Shown here: one piece after another, positions 4,355 to 10,444 of the stretch
Position numbering within the stretch: the first letter of the stretch is position 1
How the letters are laid out: each line of letters begins with the position of its first letter
From: Candidatus Berkelbacteria bacterium
GTDB lineage: Bacteria > Patescibacteriota > UBA1384 > VFKW01
NCBI GenBank assembly: GCA_009885355.1
Contig: VFKW01000139.1
Coordinates: 1 to 10,444 of the forward strand
DNA length: 10,444 nt
Direction: 5' to 3'
Position numbers and translations under genes: made by a program
Notes under the pieces: generated by a model
Database searches by the model: none
What the model saw: only the letters and a program-made list of their open reading frames with translations
Told to the model about the DNA's origin: nothing

Positions 4355-5190
4355 TGCCTCTGAAACTCATTAAACCAACAACCAGTGGACAGCGCAAAAT
4401 GTCTTATACTGATTTCTCAACTATTACAAAGAAAAAACCTGAGAAATCATTAACTGCTCCTTTGCAAAAACATGCCGGTCGCGACGCGACTGGAAAGATT
4501 TCCATTCGTCATCGCGGTGGTGGCGCCAAACGACTATATCGCTTGGTTGATTTCAAACAAAACAGGTTTGATATTAAAGCAACTGTTGAAGCAATTGAAT
4601 ACGATCCAAACCGCACACCTTTCATCGCTTTAATCAAATACGAAGACGGTGAAAAATCCTACATCCTCGCTCCTCAAGATCTAAAAGTTGGCGACGAGGT
4701 CGTAACTTCAGAAGACGGGGAAATCAAAACTGGATGCCGTTATAAAATAAAAAATATTCCAACTGGTATTGCAATTTACAATATTGAATTAATTCCAGGC
4801 CGTGGTGGTCAAATGGTTCGCACCGCCGGCTCATCTGCTGCTATCCTTGCCAAAGAAGGCAAATACGCCCAAGTTCGAATGCCTTCCGGCGAAATCAGGA
4901 TGATTCATCTTGAAGGCTATGCCTCAATCGGTGTTTTGAGCAACCAGTTACATTCTGCTGTACGCATCGCCAAAGCCGGACGCAAACGCCACATGGGTGT
5001 CAGACCAACCGTTCGTGGTAAAGCCATGAACCCAGTTGACCATCCACATGGTGGTGGAGAAGGTAACACTTCCATCGGTTTGAAACATCCAAAAACCCCA
5101 TGGGGCAAACCAGCATTAGGTAAGAAAACCAGAAAAGTTAAATATTCAAGCAAATTCATTGTTAGACACCGTAACAAAAAGAGACGATAA
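4354..5190 (+). CDS. rplB: 50S ribosomal protein L2
   Basis: At 278 residues this is a full-length L2 (about 275 usual). It shows GRDATGKISIRHRGGGAKRLYR near the N-terminus and, near the C-terminus, the universally conserved GVRPTVRGKAMNPVDHPHGG, whose histidine lies near the peptidyl-transferase centre. L2 is needed for subunit joining and catalytic-centre assembly. The start overlaps the L23 stop in TAATG, with AAAGGAG upstream. No unusual insertions are seen. Confidence 0.98.
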   Translation: MPLKLIKPTTSGQRKMSYTDFSTITKKKPEKSLTAPLQKHAGRDATGKISIRHRGGGAKRLYRLVDFKQNRFDIKATVEAIEYDPNRTPFIALIKYEDGEKSYILAPQDLKVGDEVVTSEDGEIKTGCRYKIKNIPTGIAIYNIELIPGRGGQMVRTAGSSAAILAKEGKYAQVRMPSGEIRMIHLEGYASIGVLSNQLHSAVRIAKAGRKRHMGVRPTVRGKAMNPVDHPHGGGEGNTSIGLKHPKTPWGKPALGKKTRKVKYSSKFIVRHRNKKRR

Positions 5191-5202
5191 TAGGAGCTCA
5201 AT

Positions 5203-5490
5203 ATGTCCAGATCACTTAAAAAAGGTCCATACATCGACGAAAAATTATTAAAAAAAGTTCAACTTGCCAAACCAGGCGAAAAAACTGTTATTAAAACTTG
5301 GTCGCGCGTAAGTACTATCTTTCCAGAAATGGTTGGAATGACTTTCGGCGTTCATAATGGCAAAATCCATATAGATGTATTTGTCACAGAAGATATGGTT
5401 GGACACAAACTTGGTGAATTTTCACCAACCCGTAAATTTAAAGGTCACGGTGGTAAAATGGCTCGTGAACAAGCCGGTAAGAAAAAATAA
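5203..5490 (+). CDS. rpsS: 30S ribosomal protein S19
   Basis: A 95-residue protein starting MSRSLKKGPYIDEKLLKKV, the family signature, followed by TWSRVSTIFPEMVGMTFGVHNGK and the conserved GHKLGEFSPTRKFKGHGG. S19 sits in the head of the small subunit, paired with S13, contacting the A-site tRNA and bridge B1. AGGAG (5192-5196) is six bases before the ATG. The length is typical. Confidence 0.98.
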   Translation: MSRSLKKGPYIDEKLLKKVQLAKPGEKTVIKTWSRVSTIFPEMVGMTFGVHNGKIHIDVFVTEDMVGHKLGEFSPTRKFKGHGGKMAREQAGKKK

Positions 5491-5511
5491 TTTAAATAAT
5501 AAGGACGCATC

Positions 5512-5919
5512 ATGGAAGTTACTGTAAAACAAAATTTTAATCGCACCGCTCCTCGCAAGCTTCGCTTAGTAGCAGATCTTGTTCGTGGTTGGGATGCCGA
5601 AAAAGCTTTAAATCAACTAAGGTTTATTCCTAAAGCTGCCACTCAGGATATTACAAAGACATTACAATCAGCCCTTGGTGCGGCCAAAGAATCAAACATG
5701 AACATTAGCAACACTTTTATAAAAGCAATCATGGTCAACGAAGGCCCAGCTCTTAAAAGACGCGTTTTCGCATCCCGCGGCCGTGCCCAGGGGATCAAAA
5801 AACGTATGAGCCATATCATCATGACGCTTGCCGAAAAAGAAGCTGTGCCTAGCGTAGAACCAAAAAAAGAAGTAAAAACTGAAGCCAACCAAGAAGTTAA
5901 AGAAGTTAAGGAGAAATAA
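5512..5919 (+). CDS. rplV: 50S ribosomal protein L22 with C-terminal extension
   Basis: The first 110 residues match L22, including the loop with NEGPALKRRVFASRGRAQGI whose tip narrows the exit tunnel and is a known site of macrolide resistance changes. The remaining 25 residues, beginning near EAVPSVEPKKEVK, are a Lys/Glu/Val-rich tail not found in most L22 proteins, similar in style to that of L4. Total 135 residues. AAGGA (5501-5505) precedes the start by six bases. Confidence 0.96.
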   Translation: MEVTVKQNFNRTAPRKLRLVADLVRGWDAEKALNQLRFIPKAATQDITKTLQSALGAAKESNMNISNTFIKAIMVNEGPALKRRVFASRGRAQGIKKRMSHIIMTLAEKEAVPSVEPKKEVKTEANQEVKEVKEK

Positions 5920-5920
5920 A

Positions 5921-6574
5921 ATGGGACAGAAAGTTAATCCAATCAGTCTCCGACTGCCAATCGAAAAAAACTGGACTAGTAAATGGTTCGCTAAACGCGA
6001 TTTTGCTATTTTCTTAATTCAAGACCTTAAGATCCGCGACTTTATCGCTAAAAAACTTGGTACAAATGCTTCAGTTGAAAAAGTTGAAGTTCTAAGAAAC
6101 CGCGACAATATTACTGTAAAAGTTTATTCTGCTCGTCCAGGTGTCATTATTGGCCGTTCCGGCCAAGGTATCAACGCTCTTAAAGAAGCTGTTGAAAAAG
6201 AAATTTTCAAAAATCAACCAAAACAAAAAATTCGTCTTGAAATCGTTGAAATCAAAAGCCCTGAAATGTCTGCTCCTCTAGTTGCTCAATCAGTCGGATC
6301 ACAGATTTCTCGACGTGTTGGATACCGCCGCGCTGTTAAGCAAGCTTTAGAAAAAACCATGGCCAAGGGTGCAAAAGGTATCAAAATCCGCGTAGGCGGG
6401 CGTTTGAACGGTGCCGAAATCGCTAGAAACGAAAAATTTAGCGCCGGGACAGTCCCACTTGGTAACCTTCGCGCAATTATAGATTATTCAATATTTCATG
6501 CAGTCACCACTTATGGTGTTATTGGCGTCAAAGTTTGGATCTACAAAGGTCTACGCCAAGAAGATGAAGAATAA
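5921..6574 (+). CDS. rpsC: 30S ribosomal protein S3
   Basis: The 217-residue protein begins MGQKVNPISLRL, as S3 does, and has a KH domain with the GRSG signature (78-81) that binds RNA. The C-terminal domain contains RVGGRLNGAEIAR and the arginine-rich helix facing the mRNA entry site, where S3 helps unwind mRNA. The start follows the L22 stop by one base, with AAGGAG (5908-5913) inside the end of L22. Length and motifs are standard. Confidence 0.98.
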   Translation: MGQKVNPISLRLPIEKNWTSKWFAKRDFAIFLIQDLKIRDFIAKKLGTNASVEKVEVLRNRDNITVKVYSARPGVIIGRSGQGINALKEAVEKEIFKNQPKQKIRLEIVEIKSPEMSAPLVAQSVGSQISRRVGYRRAVKQALEKTMAKGAKGIKIRVGGRLNGAEIARNEKFSAGTVPLGNLRAIIDYSIFHAVTTYGVIGVKVWIYKGLRQEDEE

Positions 6575-6585
6575 GGAGCCATCAG

Positions 6586-6999
6586 ATGTTAATGCCAAAA
6601 AAACTAAAACACAGAAAAGTCCGACGCGGCAAAATGGGTGGCGTTGCTACTCGTGGTACCAATGTTGATTTCGGTCAATATGGTCTTCAGAGCCAAGGTC
6701 GCGGCTGGATCACTTCCCGCCAAATCGAAGCCGCTCGTCGCGCCATGACCCGTTATATCAAACGTGGTGGTGAAGTTTGGATCCGTATCTTCCCAGATCG
6801 TCCAGTCACCGCTCAACCAGCTGAAACTCGAATGGGTGGGGGCAAAGGTTCCCTGGATCACTTTGTTGTTACAGTAAAACCAGGCCAAGTTATGTTTGAA
6901 ATGTCTGGCGTTGCCCAAGAAGTTGCTAAAGAAGCAATGCGTCTTGCAAGCCACAAACTTCCACTAAAATGCAAGTTTGTCACCAAAGATGAGGATTAA
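6586..6999 (+). CDS. rplP: 50S ribosomal protein L16
   Basis: At 137 residues it matches L16: PKKLKHRKVRRGKM at the start and RMGGGKGSLDHFVVTVKPGQ in the middle, the loop near the A site that stabilises tRNA binding. The chosen start gives MLMPKK; GGAG (6575-6578) is seven bases before it, while the second ATG at 6592 is thirteen bases away and less well placed. The upstream gap to S3 is 11 bases. Confidence 0.97.
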   Translation: MLMPKKLKHRKVRRGKMGGVATRGTNVDFGQYGLQSQGRGWITSRQIEAARRAMTRYIKRGGEVWIRIFPDRPVTAQPAETRMGGGKGSLDHFVVTVKPGQVMFEMSGVAQEVAKEAMRLASHKLPLKCKFVTKDED

Positions 7000-7000
7000 T

Positions 7001-7243
7001 ATGAAATCAAGTGAATTAATTAAAGAATTAAATAATAAAAGCATAAAGCAATTAACTGAGAGTTTGTCAAAAAATCGCGACAAACTCCATGGATTGCGAA
7101 GCGATCTTTCAATGGGTAAATTAAAAAATTACCGTGATATTCGCGCTACCAGAAAAGAAGTTGCAATGACTATGACTGTTATCAACAACAAAGCGATCGA
7201 AATTACTCAAGAAGACACTTCAAAGGAGACCAGCAATGATTAA
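7001..7243 (+). CDS. rpmC: 50S ribosomal protein L29
   Basis: An 80-residue, two-helix protein of L29 type, with SSELIKELNNKS at the start and LKNYRDIRATRKEVAM in the second helix. L29 lies beside L23 at the tunnel exit. It is longer than the common 63-70 residues because of a polar C-terminal tail. The ATG at 7001 has GAGG (6991-6994) six bases upstream; an in-frame ATG at 6977 lies within rplP and has no family match. The end overlaps the S17 start by eight bases. Confidence 0.95.
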   Translation: MKSSELIKELNNKSIKQLTESLSKNRDKLHGLRSDLSMGKLKNYRDIRATRKEVAMTMTVINNKAIEITQEDTSKETSND

Positions 7244-7487
7244 GACAAAAGTTGGCACAATTGTATCAGACAAAATGACCAATACGGCCGTAGTTTTGAT
7301 AGAAAGAATGGTTCAACACCCTATCTACTTGAAAAAATACCGCGTAACGAAACGTTTTAAAGCCCACAATCCAGAAAATAAATACAAAATGGGCGATCGT
7401 GTCATTATTGCCGAAACCAAACCAATTTCCAAAGAGAAATCTTGGCAAATTACCGGTTTGGCCGGTAATGTTGAAGGAGGCAAATAA
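7236..7487 (+). CDS. rpsQ: 30S ribosomal protein S17
   Basis: The 83-residue protein has the S17 OB-fold pattern: GTIVSDKMTNTAVVLIER, HPIYLKKYRVTKRFKAHNP and the conserved YKMGDRVIIAETKPISKEKSW. It binds 16S rRNA helix 11 early in assembly of the body of the small subunit. AAAGGAG (7222-7228) is a strong binding site inside the end of rpmC. Length is typical. Confidence 0.97.
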   Translation: MIKTKVGTIVSDKMTNTAVVLIERMVQHPIYLKKYRVTKRFKAHNPENKYKMGDRVIIAETKPISKEKSWQITGLAGNVEGGK

Positions 7488-7855
7488 TGCTCCAGTCATA
7501 TACCCGCTTAAAAGTTGCTGACAACACCGGCGCACGTGAATTAATGGTCATCCGCGTTATTGGTGGCAAAAAACAAAGCGCCGCTCAAATTGGCGACATG
7601 ATTGTCTGTTCAGTCAAAGTTGCCATTCCACGCGGTTCTGTCAAGAAAAAAGAAGTTGTCAGAGCCATTATCGTTCGCCAAGTACAGCCATATCAAAGAA
7701 ACGATGGTTCGACTATTCGCTTTGATGAAAACGCCGCTGTTATCGTAAACCCAGATAAGACACCAAAAGGCACCCGTATTTTCGGACCGGTTGCTCGTGA
7801 ATTACGCGAACAAGGTTTCGCAAAAATCGTGTCATTAGCACCGGAGGTTTTATAA
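7487..7855 (+). CDS. rplN: 50S ribosomal protein L14
   Basis: Exactly 122 residues, the canonical L14 length, with MLQSYTRLKVADNTGAREL at the start and the PROSITE-like region YQRNDGSTIRFDENAAVIVN. The ending, ELREQGFAKIVSLAPEVL, is also standard. L14 forms part of intersubunit bridges B5 and B8 and is the docking site of the silencing factor RsfS. The ATG shares a base with the S17 stop, and GGAGG lies eight bases upstream. Confidence 0.98.
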   Translation: MLQSYTRLKVADNTGARELMVIRVIGGKKQSAAQIGDMIVCSVKVAIPRGSVKKKEVVRAIIVRQVQPYQRNDGSTIRFDENAAVIVNPDKTPKGTRIFGPVARELREQGFAKIVSLAPEVL

Positions 7856-8169
7856 TGAAAATCAAACGCACAGATACAGTTTTGATCATAACCGGCAAAG
7901 ATCGCAATAAAGTCGGAAAAGTGACCAAAGTTATCCCAGCCCAAAGAAAAATTGTGGTTGAAGGTATAAATATTGCCAAAAAACACCTTAAACCAACCAG
8001 CGCCAATGCTAAAGGCGGCATCATAGACATTACACGACCAATTACTATTTCAAACGCAATGGTCGTCTGTCCTCACTGTGCCAAAGCGACTCGCGTCGGT
8101 TATCAAGACACAGAAAAAGGCAAGATTCGCATCTGCCGTCTATGTGAAGCATCGCTGGACCAGGAGTAA
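7855..8169 (+). CDS. rplX: 50S ribosomal protein L24, zinc-ribbon form
   Basis: A 104-residue L24 with a KOW motif (VLIITGKDRNKVGKVTKV, residues 9-26) and VEGINIAKKHLKPT. The C-terminal third has CPHC (72-75) and CRLC (94-97), a four-cysteine zinc ribbon that is missing in the E. coli protein but kept in other bacteria. L24 starts large-subunit assembly by nucleating folding of 23S rRNA domain I. GGAGG (7845-7849) precedes the start, which overlaps the L14 stop. Confidence 0.97.
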   Translation: MKIKRTDTVLIITGKDRNKVGKVTKVIPAQRKIVVEGINIAKKHLKPTSANAKGGIIDITRPITISNAMVVCPHCAKATRVGYQDTEKGKIRICRLCEASLDQE

Positions 8170-8173
8170 GATT

Positions 8174-8719
8174 ATGACAAGACTACAAGAACAATACAAA
8201 AATATTATTACCAAAGAATTAATGAAAGAATTTGGATACAAAAATATTCATCAAGCACCTAAAATTACTAAAGTCACCATAAATATCGGCGTCGGTGATA
8301 CTCTTGGAAAATCAGGCTTGATTGACAAAATTTCCAATAACCTAACTCTGATCGCTGGACAAAAACCTGTTATTAACAAAGCCAAAAAATCCATCGCTGG
8401 TTTCAAAATCAGAGAAGGAGACAAAGTCGGCATGTCTGTAACCCTTCGCGGCAAGAAAATGTATGATTTCATAGATCGCCTAGTTTCCATTACATTGCCT
8501 CGTATTCGTGACTTTCGCGGTATCCCATCAAAATCATTTGATAAACAGGGGAACTATTCCGTCGGAATCAAAGAACATACTGTTTTTTCAGAAATTCCCT
8601 ATGACACAGTAGAATTCATTCACGGCTTGCAGATTGCCATTTCGACAACTGCCAAGACAAAAGATGAAGGTAAAGCATTATTAACCCACTTTGGTTTTCC
8701 ACTCTCGAAGGAGCAATAA
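8174..8719 (+). CDS. rplE: 50S ribosomal protein L5
   Basis: The 181-residue product matches L5 throughout: a start of MTRLQEQYKNIITKELM, then KITKVTINIGVGD, the conserved AGQKPVINKAKKSIAGFKIR, and DFRGIPSKSFDKQGNYSVGI. L5 carries 5S rRNA into the central protuberance with L18. AGGAG (8162-8166) is seven bases before this ATG; a longer in-frame start at 8078 lies within rplX and encodes no L5-like sequence. Four bases separate it from rplX. Confidence 0.97.
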   Translation: MTRLQEQYKNIITKELMKEFGYKNIHQAPKITKVTINIGVGDTLGKSGLIDKISNNLTLIAGQKPVINKAKKSIAGFKIREGDKVGMSVTLRGKKMYDFIDRLVSITLPRIRDFRGIPSKSFDKQGNYSVGIKEHTVFSEIPYDTVEFIHGLQIAISTTAKTKDEGKALLTHFGFPLSKEQ

Positions 8720-8720
8720 T

Positions 8721-8906
8721 ATGGCTAAAACAAGTCAAATAGTTAAATCAACCAGAAAACCCAAATTTCCAACAAGAAGTAAAAATAGATGCAAACTTTG
8801 TGGTCGACCACATGGATATCTACGAGGCTTCGGACTCTGCCGCATTTGCTTCAGAGAACGCGCTTCACGTGGTGAGATACCCGGAGTAACTAAGTCTTCA
8901 TGGTAA
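8721..8906 (+). CDS. rpsN: 30S ribosomal protein S14, short zinc-binding type
   Basis: A 61-residue S14 of the zinc-containing kind, with CKLC (24-27) and CRIC (40-43) flanking GRPHGYLRGFGL, and the ending REIPGVTKSSW-like ERASRGEIPGVTKSSW. The longer zinc-free type has about 100 residues and lacks these cysteines. It sits in the small-subunit head near S3 and S10. AAGGAG (8708-8713) precedes the ATG by seven bases, and only one base separates it from rplE. An in-frame ATG at 8691 lies within rplE and is rejected. Confidence 0.97.
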   Translation: MAKTSQIVKSTRKPKFPTRSKNRCKLCGRPHGYLRGFGLCRICFRERASRGEIPGVTKSSW

Positions 8907-8915
8907 GGGAGTAAT

Positions 8916-9308
8916 ATGATTATAGATCCAATTAGCGACATGCTAACAAGAATAAGAAATTCAGTAGCCATCCGACAAGAATCTGTCGAGATGCCAGCTT
9001 CAAAGATTAAAGAAGCTATCCTTGCTATACTTAAAAAAGAAGGATACATCGCTGATTTTAAAGTTAAAAGTAAAAACGGGTTTTCTGTTATCAAGGTTGA
9101 CTTAGAATACAAAAACGGCGAATCCCCAATCCAACATATTGAAAGAGTCAGCAAACCAGGATTACGAATTTACACACCAGCAACCCGTATTCCACGTGTA
9201 TTATCCGGTTTTGGTTTAATCATAATCAGTACTCCACAAGGCGTCATGAGTGGTCGAAACGCCCGCAAAAAAGGAATCGGTGGAGAAGTAATCTGCAAAG
9301 TTTGGTAA
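8916..9308 (+). CDS. rpsH: 30S ribosomal protein S8
   Basis: A 130-residue S8, beginning with DPISDMLTRIRNSVAI and ending with the RNA-binding signature GLIIISTPQGVMSGRNARKK followed by GIGGEVICKVW. S8 binds the central domain of 16S rRNA, and in E. coli it represses the spc operon by binding near the L5 start. No obvious mimic of that site stands out around 8174 here. AAGGGAG (8905-8911) precedes the start. Confidence 0.97.
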   Translation: MIIDPISDMLTRIRNSVAIRQESVEMPASKIKEAILAILKKEGYIADFKVKSKNGFSVIKVDLEYKNGESPIQHIERVSKPGLRIYTPATRIPRVLSGFGLIIISTPQGVMSGRNARKKGIGGEVICKVW

Positions 9309-9323
9309 TTTTAAGGAGTCCAA

Positions 9324-9869
9324 ATGTCACGAATCGGTAAAAAACCTATCACCATTCCAGCGGGAGTAGAATATATCACCAATGGCCGAGACATCACAGT
9401 CACCGGTCCTAAAGGTGAATTACAATTCCGCCATCATCAAAACGTCACAACCACAAAAGAAGGCGAAACAATTATTGTCAAAAGACTATCAAATGACAAA
9501 TTGTCTCGCGCTCTTCATGGTTTAACTAGAAATTTGATTGCAAATATGATAATCGGAGTCACCACTGGCTACCAAAAACAATTGGAACTCAAAGGTGTTG
9601 GTTATCGCGCAAATCTCGAAGGAGATAAACTAGTTTTAAACGTCGGCTTCACCCACTCAGTAACAATTGAACCTCAAATGGGTATCGATTTTAAAGTCGA
9701 AAAAAACACTTTAGTTACTGTTTCAGGCATCGACAAGCAAAAAGTCGGTCAAGTCTCAGCTGATATTAGAAAAGTCCGACCACCAGAGCCATATAAAGGT
9801 AAAGGTATTAAATACATCGACGAAATAGTCCGCCGCAAAGCTGGAAAAGCTACCAAAGCCGGCAAATAG
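9324..9869 (+). CDS. rplF: 50S ribosomal protein L6
   Basis: The 181-residue protein has the two tandem L6 folds: MSRIGKKPITIPAGVEYI and VTGPKGEL in the first, and YQKQLELKGVGYRA in the second, with the signature PPEPYKGKGIKY near the C-terminus. L6 lies by the sarcin-ricin loop where translation factors bind. AAGGAG (9313-9318) is five bases upstream. It ends in TAG, the only gene here not ending in TAA, and its stop overlaps the next ribosome binding site. Confidence 0.97.
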   Translation: MSRIGKKPITIPAGVEYITNGRDITVTGPKGELQFRHHQNVTTTKEGETIIVKRLSNDKLSRALHGLTRNLIANMIIGVTTGYQKQLELKGVGYRANLEGDKLVLNVGFTHSVTIEPQMGIDFKVEKNTLVTVSGIDKQKVGQVSADIRKVRPPEPYKGKGIKYIDEIVRRKAGKATKAGK

Positions 9870-9877
9870 GAGATAAA

Positions 9878-10225
9878 ATGCTATCAAGAAACGCATCAAG
9901 AATACATCGACATAACCGAATTCGCGCCAGAATCCAAGGCACCGAAACAACCCCGCGCATCTCGGTTTTCATGTCAGCAAAACACATCTACGCTCAATTA
10001 GTTGATGACGATAAAAGTCAAACAATTACTTCAGCTAGCGATTATGAAATTACTGATAAAAAAGGCAAACCGGAAGAAATTGCCAATAAAGTCGGTAAAT
10101 TATTAGCCAAAAAAGCAACTGACAAAAAAATCATAACTGCCGTCTTTGACCGCAGTGGTTATCAATACCACGGCAAAGTTAAAGCATTAGCCGAAGGCGC
10201 CCGTGAAAACGGTTTGCAATTCTAA
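9878..10225 (+). CDS. rplR: 50S ribosomal protein L18
   Basis: A 115-residue L18 with the basic N-terminal arm RIHRHNRIRARIQGTETTPR, the RISVFMSAKHIYAQLVDD strand pair, and FDRSGYQYHGKVKALAEGAR near the end. It binds 5S rRNA together with L5. AGGAG (9868-9872) overlaps the L6 stop and lies five bases before the ATG. The length agrees with the family (about 117). Confidence 0.97.
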   Translation: MLSRNASRIHRHNRIRARIQGTETTPRISVFMSAKHIYAQLVDDDKSQTITSASDYEITDKKGKPEEIANKVGKLLAKKATDKKIITAVFDRSGYQYHGKVKALAEGARENGLQF

Positions 10226-10235
10226 GGAGAATTCT

Positions 10236-10444
10236 ATGGAAAAAGAAAAACCAAAGACAACTGACAAAAAAGATTCCAGACCAATGCAGCCAAAAGGTCC
10301 GATTCCAGATGCACCAGAATTCTCATCTGTTGTTTTACAGGTGGACAGAATTTCTCGTACCGTAAAAGGTGGACGTCGTATCCGTTTTCGTACTTTAGTC
10401 ATTCTTGGTAACAAAGATGGTAAAGTCGGCATGGGTGTTGCAAA
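10236..10444 (+). CDS. rpsE: 30S ribosomal protein S5, 5' part only
   Basis: The window ends after 69 codons. Residues about 1-27 are a charged, lysine- and proline-rich arm (KEKPKTTDKKDSRP). From about 28 the S5 double-stranded RNA-binding domain begins: VVLQVDRISRTVKGGRRIRF, then LVILGNKDGKVGMGVA. S5 lies at the mRNA entry channel and affects decoding accuracy. AAGGAG (10224-10229) precedes the ATG by six bases. Position after rplR is the standard spc order; what follows it cannot be seen. Confidence 0.93.
   Translation, partial: MEKEKPKTTDKKDSRPMQPKGPIPDAPEFSSVVLQVDRISRTVKGGRRIRFRTLVILGNKDGKVGMGVA

Overview
The window suggests a small-genome, AT-rich bacterium, most plausibly a member of the Candidate Phyla Radiation (Patescibacteria). 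The assignment is an inference from the style of the ribosomal proteins (lysine-rich tails on L4 and L22, zinc forms of S14 and L24, an S5 with a charged N-terminal arm) and from tightly packed genes. No gene in the window fixes the phylum. The genetic code reads as standard: of 20 complete genes, 19 end in TAA, one in TAG and none in TGA, and none contains an in-frame TGA.

Region 1 (1-677) has no confident protein gene but much structure. A minus-strand promoter (115-144) points out of the left edge. A GC-rich hairpin (151-172) looks like a minus-strand terminator. Between about 177 and 431 lie nested stems, including one that can fold as an H-type pseudoknot (245-289). Two short overlapping minus-strand reading frames (409-549 and 447-635) may be gene remnants. 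The region ends in a cluster of phased direct repeats (590-641) that overlaps the promoter of the next gene.

Region 2 (678-2218) is a three-gene accessory cluster on the plus strand. It encodes a MerR-like helix-turn-helix protein fused to a GHKL-type ATPase domain, a 97-residue STAS-like (DUF4325-type) protein, and a membrane-anchored HIT-family protein. The first two look like a partner-switching regulatory pair in which the ATPase sits on the DNA-binding protein itself. The phased repeats upstream are candidate operators.

Region 3 (2219-2643) is non-coding. It holds a second compact RNA-like fold with a possible pseudoknot (2242-2403), then a strong sigma-70-type promoter (2505-2534), then an operon leader with a hairpin at its 5' end (2539-2562) and a long, nearly continuous hairpin just upstream of the first ribosomal gene (2581-2620).

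Region 4 (2644-10444) is the combined S10/spc ribosomal protein operon in the order L3, L4, L23, L2, S19, L22, S3, L16, L29, S17, L14, L24, L5, S14, S8, L6, L18, S5 (cut by the right edge). Genes overlap or lie 1-21 bases apart and almost all have a strong Shine-Dalgarno sequence, so they are probably co-transcribed from the promoter at 2505-2534. The usual first gene, rpsJ (S10), is not in front of rplC.
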